From: an uncultured Eubacteriales bacterium
GTDB taxonomy: Bacteria > Bacillota > Clostridia > Oscillospirales > Acutalibacteraceae
Assembly: GCA_910584745.1 (NCBI GenBank)
Contig: CAJUDG010000006.1
Coordinates: 62,001 to 126,000 of the forward strand
DNA: 64,000 nucleotides
Direction: 5' to 3'
Under the pieces are notes generated by a model. It saw only the letters and a program-made list of their open reading frames with translations, was not told the DNA's origin and searched no databases. Of this stretch, positions 8,746 through 18,096 are shown piece by piece (positions within the stretch are counted from its first letter, which is position 1; each line of letters starts with the position of its first letter). The translations under genes were made by a program, and so were the position numbers.

Positions 8746-9381
8746 ATGTCTATGGATACCCAGGAACTGGCCCTGAAAGCTGTAAACGCCCTGAAAGAGG
8801 AATACCCGGACGCGCTGTGCTCGCTGGACTATGAGGACCCATTGCAGCTGCTTATCTCCGTAAGATTAGCGGCCCAGTGTACCGATGCGCGGGTGAATAT
8901 GGTGACCCCCGCCCTGTTCGAGCGCTTCCCCACACTTGAGGCCTTCTGTGAGGGCACAGAGGAGGAGATAGGCGAGCTCATACACTCCTGCGGGTTCTTT
9001 CGGGCCAAGGCCCGGGATATCCTGGGGGCCTGCCGGAAGATAAGGGACGAGTTCGGCGGGAAGGTGCCGGACAATATGGAGGATCTTCTGAGCCTGCCCG
9101 GCGTGGGCCGCAAGACCGCCAACCTTATCCTGGGCGATGTGTACCATAAGCCCGCCGTCGTCACCGACACCCACTGCATACGCATCTCTGGGCGGCTGGG
9201 GCTGACGAAGAACAAGGCTCCCGAGAAGGTGGAGCGGGACCTGAGGGCCCTGCTGCCGCCGGAGGAGTCAAATAATTTCTGCCATAGGCTGGTGCTCCAC
9301 GGCAGGGCGGTCTGTATCGCCAGGAAGGCGCTCTGTGAGAAGTGCTGCATGAGGGATTTTTGCATGAAGGTGGGGGTTTAA
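8746..9381 (+). CDS. nth: Endonuclease III
   Basis: A 211-residue DNA glycosylase/AP lyase of base-excision repair. It has the helix-hairpin-helix LPGVGRKTAN with the catalytic Lys, the catalytic Asp in VTDTHCIR, and a C-terminal iron-sulphur loop with the standard C-x6-C-x2-C-x5-C spacing. Length is normal. Two starts are possible (ATG 8746 or ATG 8752); GAGG at 8738 favours the second slightly. First gene of a four-gene plus-strand run. Confidence 0.95.
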   Translation: MSMDTQELALKAVNALKEEYPDALCSLDYEDPLQLLISVRLAAQCTDARVNMVTPALFERFPTLEAFCEGTEEEIGELIHSCGFFRAKARDILGACRKIRDEFGGKVPDNMEDLLSLPGVGRKTANLILGDVYHKPAVVTDTHCIRISGRLGLTKNKAPEKVERDLRALLPPEESNNFCHRLVLHGRAVCIARKALCEKCCMRDFCMKVGV

Positions 9382-9382
9382 T

Positions 9383-10216
9383 ATGTGCGAAAGCAAGGAC
9401 TCCTGGGAGGAGAACAAGGACGGACTCTCGGCCTTCTTCCGGCAGCACCCGGAGGTGGCAAGGGCCCTGGAGGAGATGGACGAAAGCAGCCTTAACGGCG
9501 CTGACCTGGCCTGCAAATCCTCGCTCTTGCAGGAGCGCGGGCTCATGCGAGAGGCGGCGGAGCTGTTCCAAATGGCGTGGCGTAAATGCTACCCGGAGGA
9601 GTATATCCGCGAATTTGAGGACCAGCTTGACTTTATCGCCGGGGAGCTTCAAAACTGCCCGGGGCCCATAGTGGACATTGCCAGCGGTCGGGGTATGCTG
9701 GTGGAGCGGCTGCTGAAAAGCACCGCCGCGCCTGTAACGGCCACGGACCTGTCCGAAAGCGTACTTCTGGACCACTTGGGCTGCCGGTTCCCGGATCAGG
9801 TCAGGAGCGGGCGGCTGAACCTCACCCCCTGCGACGTGAAAAATATGCCCTTCCCCGACGGCTCAATACCGGCCCTCACCACCTGCCTGGGGCTTCAGAA
9901 CATACCCAGGCCCGAAAAGGCCGCAGGGGAGCTTAGAAGGGTGTGCAGGGGCAGGCTATATGCCCTTTGCATGTTCTTCCCCGACGGGGACGCGGAGAAC
10001 CAGGGGGCGGTAAAGTCCCTGGGCCTTGAGGGGGCCTACTCTCAAGGGGGGCTTGCGGCGCTCCTTGAGAGCTGCGGCTGGAGGGTCAGCCCCCATGAGG
10101 GGCAAAGGTTCCGTCTGCCACCAACGCCTACTGGCGTGGTGGTGCCGGGTGCGGGGTTCGATGCACTGCCGGTGGTGGAGACGGAGGCTTGGTTTGTTAC
10201 GTTTGTGTGCGAATAG
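9383..10216 (+). CDS. SAM-dependent class I methyltransferase
   Basis: A 277-residue protein. Residues ~95-200 carry a Rossmann methyltransferase core: VDIASGRGMLVERLL (SAM motif I), TATDLS (motif II acid), CDVKNMPFPDGS (motif III) and a following LGLQNIP segment. The first ~90 residues are helical and have no clear match. The ATG is 1 nt after the stop of nth, so the genes are translationally coupled. Substrate unknown. Confidence 0.75.
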   Translation: MCESKDSWEENKDGLSAFFRQHPEVARALEEMDESSLNGADLACKSSLLQERGLMREAAELFQMAWRKCYPEEYIREFEDQLDFIAGELQNCPGPIVDIASGRGMLVERLLKSTAAPVTATDLSESVLLDHLGCRFPDQVRSGRLNLTPCDVKNMPFPDGSIPALTTCLGLQNIPRPEKAAGELRRVCRGRLYALCMFFPDGDAENQGAVKSLGLEGAYSQGGLAALLESCGWRVSPHEGQRFRLPPTPTGVVVPGAGFDALPVVETEAWFVTFVCE

Positions 10217-10225
10217 GGGGATATC

Positions 10226-11086
10226 ATGAAACAGTTTGCGGGCCTTCACGTGCACACGAACCTGTCCGACGGCAGCGATCCCGTCTGCAAGGCGCTGGCG
10301 CTGGCAGAGAGGAACAACGTTGAATTTCTGTCAATAACCGACCATAACACCCTGGCGGCGTACACCGAAGATACCTTTAGTGAAGCGGACCGCCTTGGCG
10401 TCAAGCTGATACCCGGGGTGGAGCTGGACGTTATACACGAGGGGAAGCAGTACCATGTGCTGGGCCTGGGGGTCGATGTGAAGAATCGGGGGCTGCTTGA
10501 CGCGTGCGCCCATAATGCCCAGGTGCAGGAGGGCTATAACCTCGACCTGCTCCGGCGCATGGAGAGCGACGGCTTGGGCGTTGCCGAGGCTGATTATCAC
10601 AGGTACGAGATACCGGGGGGCCGGGGCGGCTGGAAGCTGCTGAACTACCTGATGGACGCGGGGCTTACCGGCTCACTCTTGGAGGGGCTGAAATATTACG
10701 GGCAGTATGGGTTTAAGACAAATGCCATCAGGTTCATAAGCCTTAAAGAGGCAATAGATACCGTCAAGGGCGCTGGCGGCGTGCCAATACTCGCCCATCC
10801 CGGAGAGCAGATACCCTATGACCAGTACGGCTCTGATAACGGCGCTTTCTGGCATGAGCTCGAGGGCCTGTTAAATGCGGGGCTTGAGGGCGTGGAGTGC
10901 GTGCACCCGCTGCATAGCTTCGGGCTCCAGCGGGAGCTCATGGCTCTGTGCCGGGAGTGGGGGCTGTATATCTCCGGCGGCACGGACTATCACGGCGGCT
11001 TTTTCAGCAAGCAGAAGCAGGTCGTCGGGGGCCAGTTTGTCAGTCTGGACTCCGTTCATAAACTAATAAACCATATTACAAACTAA
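10226..11086 (+). CDS. PHP-domain phosphoesterase
   Basis: A 286-residue PHP protein with the four expected metal motifs: HVHTNLSDGS (residues 8-17), ITDHNT (~38-43), the Glu of GVELDV and the late LAHPGEQ and GGTDYHG. Members of this branch (YciV/RNase AM-like) hydrolyse nucleotide 3',5'-bisphosphates or trim RNA 5' ends; the exact substrate is not certain. It lies 9 nt after the methyltransferase. Confidence 0.85.
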   Translation: MKQFAGLHVHTNLSDGSDPVCKALALAERNNVEFLSITDHNTLAAYTEDTFSEADRLGVKLIPGVELDVIHEGKQYHVLGLGVDVKNRGLLDACAHNAQVQEGYNLDLLRRMESDGLGVAEADYHRYEIPGGRGGWKLLNYLMDAGLTGSLLEGLKYYGQYGFKTNAIRFISLKEAIDTVKGAGGVPILAHPGEQIPYDQYGSDNGAFWHELEGLLNAGLEGVECVHPLHSFGLQRELMALCREWGLYISGGTDYHGGFFSKQKQVVGGQFVSLDSVHKLINHITN

Positions 11087-11101
11087 AGGAGCGTATGCAA
11101 A

Positions 11102-12265
11102 ATGAAGTACGATTTCACCACACTCATCGACCGCTCTGAGCACGGCAGCGGCAAGTGGAACGGTATGCGGGAGAAGAAGCCGGAGCTGAAATACGACCCG
11201 GTGCCCCTGTCCGTTGCGGACATGGAGTTCAAGAACCCGCCGGAGATCGCCGATGGGCTAAAGGAGTATATGGACACCCATATCCTAGGCTATACCGGGC
11301 CCACCAAAGAGTATTACGACGCGGTCTGCGGCTGGATGGAGAAGCGGCATAACTGGCATATCGAGCCCGAGTGGATAGTGGGCACCCACGGGGTAGTGGA
11401 GGCCCTGAAGGTGTCGGTGGAAGCCTATTGTGAGCCTGGGGAGGGCGTTATCACCTTCACGCCGGTGTACTATCCCTTCTACATGGCTATCGAGAACCAC
11501 GGCTGCAAAGTCGCCCGCTGCCCGCTGATATATAAGGACAACGCCTATACCATCGACTTCGATCTGTTTGAAAAGCTCTGCGCCGAAGAAAACAACAAGA
11601 TGTTCCTTCTTTGCAGCCCCCATAACCCTGTGGGCCGGGTCTGGACCGCGGAGGAGCTGACCCGCATATGCGATATCTGCCGGGAGCATAATGTGCGCAT
11701 CATAAGCGACGAGATACACTTTGACATCATCATGCCCGGCTTTAAGCACACCACCATACATAACGTGGCAAAGCCCTCTGATAACATCATCGTCTGCACC
11801 GCCCCCAGCAAGACCTTTAACCTTGCCACCATGCAGACCTCCAATATCATCATCCCCGACGAGGAGGACAGAAAGCGCTTCAAGGACATAATCGGCTTCG
11901 GCGGTCCCTCGGCCCTGGGGCTTGAGGCCTGCCGCATAGCCTATACCCGCTGTGAAGCCTGGGCCGACGAGATGGTGGAGGTCATCGACGGCAACCATCA
12001 GGCGGCGGTGGACTTTATCGCGGAGCGCATACCCGAGATAAAGACCGTGGAATTGCAGGGTACCTATCTCCTCTGGCTGGACTGCACCTCTCTTGGCAAG
12101 ACCAAGGAGGAGCTTGAGGCCATGATGGTAGAGGCCGAGCTGTTCCTGGACGAGGGCTATATGTTCGGCGACGAGGGCATCGGCTTCGAGCGGGTGAATC
12201 TGGCGGTACCGAGAGATGTGCTCATGAAGGCTTTGGAGCGGTTGGAGAAAGCTGTTAAGGGATAA
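11102..12265 (+). CDS. PLP-dependent MalY/PatB-type C-S lyase or aminotransferase
   Basis: A 387-residue fold-type I PLP enzyme. The N-terminal block (VPLSVADMEF) and SPHNPVGRVW are typical of the MalY/PatB cystathionine beta-lyase family. The PLP lysine is in APSKTFNLA (~238) and the Asp that contacts PLP in IISDEIHFD. Likely role: conversion of cystathionine to homocysteine in methionine synthesis, or cysteine desulphidation. ATG follows AAAGGAG. It ends the nth-methyltransferase-PHP run. Confidence 0.88.
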   Translation: MKYDFTTLIDRSEHGSGKWNGMREKKPELKYDPVPLSVADMEFKNPPEIADGLKEYMDTHILGYTGPTKEYYDAVCGWMEKRHNWHIEPEWIVGTHGVVEALKVSVEAYCEPGEGVITFTPVYYPFYMAIENHGCKVARCPLIYKDNAYTIDFDLFEKLCAEENNKMFLLCSPHNPVGRVWTAEELTRICDICREHNVRIISDEIHFDIIMPGFKHTTIHNVAKPSDNIIVCTAPSKTFNLATMQTSNIIIPDEEDRKRFKDIIGFGGPSALGLEACRIAYTRCEAWADEMVEVIDGNHQAAVDFIAERIPEIKTVELQGTYLLWLDCTSLGKTKEELEAMMVEAELFLDEGYMFGDEGIGFERVNLAVPRDVLMKALERLEKAVKG

Positions 12266-12305
12266 TTTTGAAGCACTTTTAAGGCCTTCGGGCGCACAGG
12301 TCGCG

Positions 12306-12377
12306 CCCTACGGCAGGACCTTGGGGCGCTGCCCCAAACCCTGCCAGGAGCCTAACGCTCCTGGACCGCGTCCCTTA
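12306..12377 (-). repeat. REP-like 3'-end repeat, family A, copy 2
   Basis: It abuts and overlaps the TAA stop of the RNase H gene. Bases 12317-12375 are identical (59 of 59) to 37714-37772. It holds two hairpins (arms CCAGGAGC and TTGGGGC) and no U-run. Confidence 0.9.
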
Positions 12378-12977
12378 CAAACCCAAAGCCTTGCGGGCCA
12401 ACGCATCGGCCATGTCGTTGTACTTGTCCCCGGAGTGGCCCCTGACCTTCACAAATTTCAGCTTCATGGACTGCATAGCGGCCCGGCACTCGGCGGCATA
12501 ACGCTGGGTGCCGGGCTTGTTCGCTTTCCACCCCCCGTCCGCCCAGCGCCCCACCCCCTCGTAGTCGTGGTGTATCTCTAGGGCCGGTATCCCCCGCTCC
12601 AGACAGTAGCGTATCACCGTCAGCGCCCCCATTATCTCCCCAGCCACGTTGTGCATCTCCGAGAGCTCCGGGTCGTGAAAGCGCTCTGAAAACGTCAGCT
12701 CCTCCCCCTCCCAAAAGAGTACCGCCCCGCAGGAGAAGTCCCCGGTCTTACCGTCATAGCTGCCGTCCACATAGGCCACCGCCGCACCCTCCGGCGGGGC
12801 GTTATCCTCGCTTACGGATTCCCCGCCCGCTATAAATGCCTCGGCCTCGGCCCTTGAGGGAAAGCTCTTGTATATCGCCCCGGAAAAGCCCTGGACCCGG
12901 GCCCTGCACTGGTCCCAGGTGTCGTAGACGGCGGGGCCGTCCCTGCCCTGTCTGACGGCGTAAAATTTTTTTGCCAT
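12375..12977 (-). CDS. rnhA: Ribonuclease H1 with viroplasmin-type N-terminal domain
   Basis: A 200-residue RNase H type 1, which cleaves the RNA strand of RNA-DNA hybrids. Residues 1-~48 are the small hybrid-binding domain (KFYAVRQGRDGPAVYDTW, then a conserved GAIYKSF). The catalytic domain shows the acidic residues in AYVDGSYD, in HNVAGEIMGAL, in HHDYEGV and in the C-terminal NDMADALA. ATG 12977 has GGAGG upstream. The stop codon is formed at the border of a family A repeat. Confidence 0.92.
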   Translation of the reverse strand: MAKKFYAVRQGRDGPAVYDTWDQCRARVQGFSGAIYKSFPSRAEAEAFIAGGESVSEDNAPPEGAAVAYVDGSYDGKTGDFSCGAVLFWEGEELTFSERFHDPELSEMHNVAGEIMGALTVIRYCLERGIPALEIHHDYEGVGRWADGGWKANKPGTQRYAAECRAAMQSMKLKFVKVRGHSGDKYNDMADALARKALGL

Positions 12978-13012
12978 TAAGCTTACCTCCCGAATATGTC
13001 ATGCGTCTATAC

Positions 13013-13041
13013 AGTATAGCTTACTTTGCCCGCAAAAGCAA
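13013..13041 (-). promoter_or_regulatory. Promoter of rnhA
   Basis: Minus strand: TTGCTT (13036-13041), 17 bp, TATACT (13013-13018). A near-palindrome CTATACTGTATAG covers the -10 box. Confidence 0.65.
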
Positions 13042-13109
13042 CGGATAAATTTTCGGGGACAAATTAACAGTTTCTTAAAAATAATTTAAGATATAGGGGG
13101 CAAAATCGG

Positions 13110-13138
13110 TTGATATATGGTCCGGGATGATGTATAAT
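13110..13138 (+). promoter_or_regulatory. Promoter of the two-adaptor efflux operon
   Basis: TTGATA (13110-13115), 17 bp, TATAAT (13133-13138), about 35 nt before the ribosome-binding site AAAGGAG. Confidence 0.8.
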
Positions 13139-13182
13139 AGTTTGATGAATGTACTGCTTTAATCTGTCAAAAAGGAGCGCTT

Positions 13183-14913
13183 TTGCTTATGGATAAGGAT
13201 AATAGGAACATGGAACATAGGCCCGCCCAGGAGCCCGCCGCGCCAAAGCCCGCGCCAAGGCCCCCTCAGGGCGCGCCGCAGTCTGCGAGACCGGCTCCAA
13301 AGCCTGAACAGCCGGCTGCGCCGAAACCGCCCCAGAAGCCAGTCCCTAAACCGGCGGCCGAAAAGCCCGCCCCGGAGAAGCAGCCCGCCGAAAAGCAGCA
13401 GACCGCTCCTCACGAGGCGGCACATATGGCCCCGAAGTCCACGAACCTGCCCATGCGCAGGGCCCAGGGCCGCGGGCTGGATGCCAGAGCCAAGGGTCTT
13501 ATCGCCGCCGGGGTCATCGCCCTGGTGGTCATAGTAGGGCTGTGCGTATGGTTCTTCGGCCTTCGGGGGTATTTTGCCGCCCAGAAGGCGGACCCGGTCT
13601 ATGTGGCCCCTGTCTCCTCCATCACCGGCGTGATGTCGGACATGGACCCCAGATACTCGGGGCTGGTTGAGCCCCAAAAGATAACCAAGGTCAATAAGGA
13701 CGACAGCCGCACCGTGGCCGAGGTGCTGGTCCAGGAGGGGGACCCGGTCACGGCGGGCCAGCCCCTTTTCAGCTATGACACCGGGGAGATGGACCTGTCC
13801 ATCCGTCAGGCGGAGCTGGAGCTGGAGGGCATCGCCAACGAGCTGACGGTTTTGCAGGACAATAAGACACAGCTTGAGAAGGAGCAGAAGGACGCCAGCA
13901 AGGACGACCAGTTCAAGTACACCGTGGAGATACAGTCCGTTGGGCTTCAGATAAAGTCCAAGGAGTACGACCGCTCGGTAAAGCAGACAGAGCTTGAAAA
14001 GCTTCGGGATTCCCTTGAGAACAATCAGGTCTTTTCCGAGGTGGACGGCACCGTTCAGGAAATACACACAACCCCCGCCACCGACTCCATGGGGAATCCC
14101 CTGCCCTTTATGAGCATACTCTCCTCCGGGGAGTTCAGGATAAAGGGCACCGTCACCGAGATGAACCTTAACTCCCTCTCAGAGGGTCAGGCCGTCACAG
14201 TGCGCTCCCGGGTGGACGAGAACAGCCGCTGGTCCGGCACGATAGAGTCCATCGAGTACGAGCCGGTGCAGGACAACAACAATATGTATTACTATGACGG
14301 CGGCGGCGAGAAGGCCTCCAAGTACAACTTCTTCGTGACCATCGAGTCCCCCGAGGGGCTTATCCTGGGCCAGCACGTGTATATAGAGCCCGACGCCGGC
14401 GCATCCATGTCCCATAAAGGCATGTGGCTGCCACAGATGTACCTTGTTGTGGAGGAGGACGGCAGCGGCTATGTCTGGGCCCGGAACGAGGAGGAGAAGC
14501 TGGAGCGGCGGCCGGTCATGCTGGGCCAGTATGATGCGGGCGAGGGCCTTTACGAGATAGTAAGCGGCCTTGCGGCATCGGACTATATCGCAATACCCGC
14601 CGAAGGGCTCATAGAGGGCGGTCCCACCACCACCGACGCCAGCGCCATGCAGGTGCCCGGCATGGATACCCCCGCGGACCCGGACATGGACCCCGGGATG
14701 GATCCGGGGATGGATCCCGGAATGGGCTATGACGACGGCGCTGTGCCCGTTATCCCGGAGGGGGGCGAGGACGGTGCCATACCCGAGGGCGGTGTGGACG
14801 ACGGCTATACTGAGGACGGCGGCACGGATGACGGCTACACCGAGGACGGTAACGCCGACGGCGGTATCATGCCCCGGGACGGCGGAGATGTTGGGGGTGA
14901 GCCGGTACAATGA
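13183..14913 (+). CDS. Membrane-fusion/adaptor protein 1 of a MacAB-like system (HlyD type)
   Basis: About 575 residues. Residues ~10-95 are a cytoplasmic Pro/Ala/Lys-rich stretch built of PKPAPRP-like units. One transmembrane helix spans ~106-126. The outer part has a lipoyl-like half (VAEVLVQEGDPVTAGQPLF), a coiled coil (~205-280), the second half-motif (EVDGTVQEI) and a beta-barrel domain. The last ~80 residues are acidic and repetitive (DPGM units, then DDGYTEDG units). Start is TTG 13183 (5 nt after GGAG) or ATG 13189. Gram-positive adaptors of this class normally work with a MacB-like ABC transporter that moves peptides or amphiphiles; the next three genes match. The cytosolic and acidic tails are unusual. 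Confidence 0.85.
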   Translation: MLMDKDNRNMEHRPAQEPAAPKPAPRPPQGAPQSARPAPKPEQPAAPKPPQKPVPKPAAEKPAPEKQPAEKQQTAPHEAAHMAPKSTNLPMRRAQGRGLDARAKGLIAAGVIALVVIVGLCVWFFGLRGYFAAQKADPVYVAPVSSITGVMSDMDPRYSGLVEPQKITKVNKDDSRTVAEVLVQEGDPVTAGQPLFSYDTGEMDLSIRQAELELEGIANELTVLQDNKTQLEKEQKDASKDDQFKYTVEIQSVGLQIKSKEYDRSVKQTELEKLRDSLENNQVFSEVDGTVQEIHTTPATDSMGNPLPFMSILSSGEFRIKGTVTEMNLNSLSEGQAVTVRSRVDENSRWSGTIESIEYEPVQDNNNMYYYDGGGEKASKYNFFVTIESPEGLILGQHVYIEPDAGASMSHKGMWLPQMYLVVEEDGSGYVWARNEEEKLERRPVMLGQYDAGEGLYEIVSGLAASDYIAIPAEGLIEGGPTTTDASAMQVPGMDTPADPDMDPGMDPGMDPGMGYDDGAVPVIPEGGEDGAIPEGGVDDGYTEDGGTDDGYTEDGNADGGIMPRDGGDVGGEPVQ

Positions 14914-16004
14914 TGTTAGAGCTTCGCGATATCTATAAGACCTATCTGCAGGGCAGGATGGAGGTGCCGGTGCTGGGGGGAATATCCCTTACGGTAAGCG
15001 AGGGGGAGTATCTGGCCATAATGGGCCCCTCGGGTTCCGGCAAGACCACCCTGATGAATATAATCGGCTGCCTTGACAGCGCCACCTCCGGGGAGTATAT
15101 CCTGGAGGGCGAGGACATTGCCGCCGTAAGCGAGAAGCGCATGTCAGAGGTTCGGCTTCACAGCATAGGCTTCGTGTTCCAGAGCTTTTATCTCCTCTCC
15201 CGCCAGTCTGCCCTTGAGAACGTGGCCCTGCCCCTTCTCTACGCCGGTGTGCGCAGAAAGGAGCGAAACGAGATAGCGAGAAGGGCATTGGAGCGGGTAG
15301 GCCTTGGCGACCGCACGGACTTTAAGCCCACACAGCTCTCCGGCGGCCAGTGCCAGCGTGTGGCCATAGCCAGAGCCATCGTGAACAGCCCCAAGATACT
15401 TCTGGCCGACGAGCCCACCGGCGCGTTGGACACCCGCTCCGGCGAGCAGATCATGGAGATATTCCAGAGCCTGAACGACGAGGGCGTGACCATAGTCATG
15501 ATAACCCACGAGCCCGAGATAGCCGCCCACGCAAAGCGCACCCTGCACATCAGGGACGGCCTGCTGATGGGCCCGGACGGACGGCCTATCGTCCCAAAGA
15601 AGGCCCCTCCCGTAAGGGAGGCCGCGGCCGTGGGGCAGCCTCCGGCTCAGAAGGAGGCCCATTCCAAGAAGGATGCCCCAGAGGAGCCCGCCAAGGAGGC
15701 GGCCATACCAAAACCACAGACGGTCAAAAAGCCCCGGCTGCCCATCTCGCCGCCAAAGCTGCCGCATATGCCCCGGCGGCATAAGGACCCCGAGGGCAGC
15801 AAGCCCGAGCCCGCCGCGAAGGCCCCGGAGGCCTCTCCCGCTCCTATAAACGAGCCCAAAAATGTGGAGCCCCCCAAACAGGAACCTCCCAAGATGGAGC
15901 CCCCCAAGCGGGAGCCCCGGGAGGAGATAAGCGGCAAAAGCATAATCGCCTCTTTAGAGCGGATGGCCGCCGCAGGAAAGGAGGGGGCCGAAGATGAGAA
16001 ATAA
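14910..16004 (+). CDS. MacB/LolD-type ABC transporter ATPase with Pro/Lys-rich C-terminal tail
   Basis: A 364-residue protein. Residues 1-~225 are a complete MacB/LolD-type ATPase: Walker A GPSGSGKTT (~38-46), Q-loop FVFQSFYLL, signature LSGGQCQRVAIA, Walker B LLADEPTGALD and switch His in ITHEPEI. The usual family length is 220-235. Here another ~135 residues follow, made of Pro, Lys, Glu and Ala (PPKQEPPKMEPPKREP-like units) and probably disordered. ATG overlaps the upstream TGA by 4 nt and the stop overlaps the next gene by 11 nt, so all four genes are translationally coupled. Confidence 0.93.
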   Translation: MMLELRDIYKTYLQGRMEVPVLGGISLTVSEGEYLAIMGPSGSGKTTLMNIIGCLDSATSGEYILEGEDIAAVSEKRMSEVRLHSIGFVFQSFYLLSRQSALENVALPLLYAGVRRKERNEIARRALERVGLGDRTDFKPTQLSGGQCQRVAIARAIVNSPKILLADEPTGALDTRSGEQIMEIFQSLNDEGVTIVMITHEPEIAAHAKRTLHIRDGLLMGPDGRPIVPKKAPPVREAAAVGQPPAQKEAHSKKDAPEEPAKEAAIPKPQTVKKPRLPISPPKLPHMPRRHKDPEGSKPEPAAKAPEASPAPINEPKNVEPPKQEPPKMEPPKREPREEISGKSIIASLERMAAAGKEGAEDEK

Positions 16005-18096
16005 GAAGCTGAAAAAGCGCCTGATAGTCCTGGGGGTCGTGGCGGTGCTGCTTGCTGGCGGCATTATTGGCGGCGTGCAGTATATGAACTATAAGAACGA
16101 CCAGAAGACCGTGGAGGTCGTTCCCATGATGTACGTTTCAAACACCTACTGGGGGGACCAGACCTCTTCAAGCGGCAATATCGTGGCCGACTATATGCAG
16201 GAGCTGTACCCCGACTCCTCAAAGTCCATCAGCGAGATATTCGTCACCGAGGGTCAGCAGGTGGCTATCGGGGACCCCCTTTTACAGTATAACCGGGAGA
16301 GCCTGGAGCTGGACGTGGAGGCCAAGACCATCGCCCAGAAGCAGGTGCAGGTGCGCATAGACGAGGCCAACCGCCAGCTTAAAAAGCTACAGAACACCAA
16401 GGCCTATGTGGAGCCCACACCCACCCCCAAGCCCCGGCCGACTCCCACACCCAAACCCACCAACAAGCCCACGCCCCGGCCCACGGCAAGGCCGTCACCG
16501 GTGCCGTCGGTGACGCCGGTGCCCCCGCCGGACGTGAACGTGTATGAGGAGCTGACGGTGGACTCCATACCCTATAAGGGCTCGGGCACCCCGGAGGACC
16601 CATATGTCTTTCTCTGCAAGGACGGCTATAAGCTGACCCCGGACTTTTTAAAGCTGCTGCTGGGTCTGCTGCCGGCCCCATCTGCCGTGCCCTCCGTTAC
16701 CCCGGAGCCCACTTTAGAGCCCACGGCGGAACCCTCTCCCGATGGCTCGCCGGACCCGGATATGACCCCGGAACCCTCCATGAGCCCCAGCCCCTCCCCC
16801 GCGCCGAAGCTTACCGGTCCCTTCGCGGCAGTGTTCGAGGTGCGGGAGAACGACTCCAACTACGGCAAGCTCCTGTCCTCCGTGACCCTTGACGGCACGG
16901 GCTTCTCGGGCTCGGTCAGCCTGCCGGGGCTTCTCAGCGGCGTGACCGCCGGGACTGATATAGTGGCCGACGCCGTCACCGACGTTGCGGACGCGCCGGA
17001 GACCTTCCGGGCGGCAGCGACCCCCACACCCACACCGAAGCCCACGGCGGAGCCCAACAACTATAACCACATGAACTACACCAATAAGGAGCTGGAGGAG
17101 CTTATTAAGCAAAAAAAGCAGGAGCTTACAAACCTGCAGTACGAGATGAAGCAGGCCCAGCTGGACCTGGACAAGGCCAACAGAGCTCTTGAGAACTCTA
17201 CGGTGCTCAGCACCGTAGAGGGCCAGGTGCGGACCCTTATCGATATAGACACGGCCAACGCCGAGGGCAAGCCCTTCCTGGTGGTGTCCGGGGCCCAGCA
17301 GTATTATGTGAACGGTCTTCTGAACGAGAGCCTTCTGGGCAGCGTAAACGTCGGGGATCAGGTGACGGTGAACTCCTGGATGAACGGCATGACCTATACC
17401 GCCCAGATAGTCTCTATCTCCGACTATCCCGCCGAGGGCAACAATTACTACTCCTCGGAGTCCAACCCAAACACCTCCAACTATGAGTTCACAGCGGTAA
17501 TGCTGGACGCAGACGATTCCGTGCAGAACGGCACCTATGTGGACATCACCATGGATGTAAACGACACCAGCGGCTCTGATGCGTACTATCTTGACAAGAT
17601 GTACATCCGCGAGGACGACTCCGGCTATTACGTGATGAAAGCCGGGAAGGACAACAGGCTTATGAAGTCCTATATCACCGTGGGCAAGAGCATCTGGGGG
17701 GGCCAGTCCCTGGAGATAAAGTCCGGCATAGGCCAGGACGAGTTCATCGCCTTCCCTTACGGCCCGGACGTTAAAGAGGGCGTGCGGGTGGTCCTTGAGG
17801 AGACGAAGGAGCCGCCCTACCCCGACGGCAGCGAGGACAGCAGCTCTGACGGGGGGATACCCTATGAGAGCTTCCCGGAGGACGGCGGTCCCGCTACTCT
17901 GCCCGATGGCGGCGAGGATGTTATAGGCGGCGAGGACGAAGCAAGCGTACCCGATGACGATAGCGGCGGCGCCGTCGACCCCGACACCGGGGCCATGGAG
18001 CCGGAGCCGGACTATGGCGGCGGCGGACAGCCGGTGATCACGGGGAGCATGTCGGACCTTGTACTCTACAATAAAGGAGGCGACGGCAGTGATTGA
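15994..18096 (+). CDS. Membrane-fusion/adaptor protein 2 of a MacAB-like system, with Pro/Thr-rich insertions
   Basis: A 700-residue HlyD-type adaptor with a short cytosolic start and one transmembrane helix at ~9-27. Biotinyl-lipoyl-like half-motifs (EIFVTEGQQVAIGDPLLQY and VLSTVEGQVRTLI) flank a coiled coil (~360-400) and a large insertion. That insertion (~140-357) holds three low-complexity linkers of TPKP and PSPSP type around small folded segments. The C-terminus is acidic and Gly/Asp-rich like adaptor 1. It is much longer than usual adaptors (350-450). Length and Pro/Thr content suggest a reach through the cell wall. It is not a recent tandem duplicate of adaptor 1, as only the core motifs match. 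Confidence 0.8.
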   Translation: MRNKKLKKRLIVLGVVAVLLAGGIIGGVQYMNYKNDQKTVEVVPMMYVSNTYWGDQTSSSGNIVADYMQELYPDSSKSISEIFVTEGQQVAIGDPLLQYNRESLELDVEAKTIAQKQVQVRIDEANRQLKKLQNTKAYVEPTPTPKPRPTPTPKPTNKPTPRPTARPSPVPSVTPVPPPDVNVYEELTVDSIPYKGSGTPEDPYVFLCKDGYKLTPDFLKLLLGLLPAPSAVPSVTPEPTLEPTAEPSPDGSPDPDMTPEPSMSPSPSPAPKLTGPFAAVFEVRENDSNYGKLLSSVTLDGTGFSGSVSLPGLLSGVTAGTDIVADAVTDVADAPETFRAAATPTPTPKPTAEPNNYNHMNYTNKELEELIKQKKQELTNLQYEMKQAQLDLDKANRALENSTVLSTVEGQVRTLIDIDTANAEGKPFLVVSGAQQYYVNGLLNESLLGSVNVGDQVTVNSWMNGMTYTAQIVSISDYPAEGNNYYSSESNPNTSNYEFTAVMLDADDSVQNGTYVDITMDVNDTSGSDAYYLDKMYIREDDSGYYVMKAGKDNRLMKSYITVGKSIWGGQSLEIKSGIGQDEFIAFPYGPDVKEGVRVVLEETKEPPYPDGSEDSSSDGGIPYESFPEDGGPATLPDGGEDVIGGEDEASVPDDDSGGAVDPDTGAMEPEPDYGGGGQPVITGSMSDLVLYNKGGDGSD

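Noticed and set aside
16420..16530. Repeated Pro/Thr codons as a CRISPR-like or tandem repeat array
   Set aside because: The repetition is short, irregular and in frame, encoding a low-complexity protein linker.
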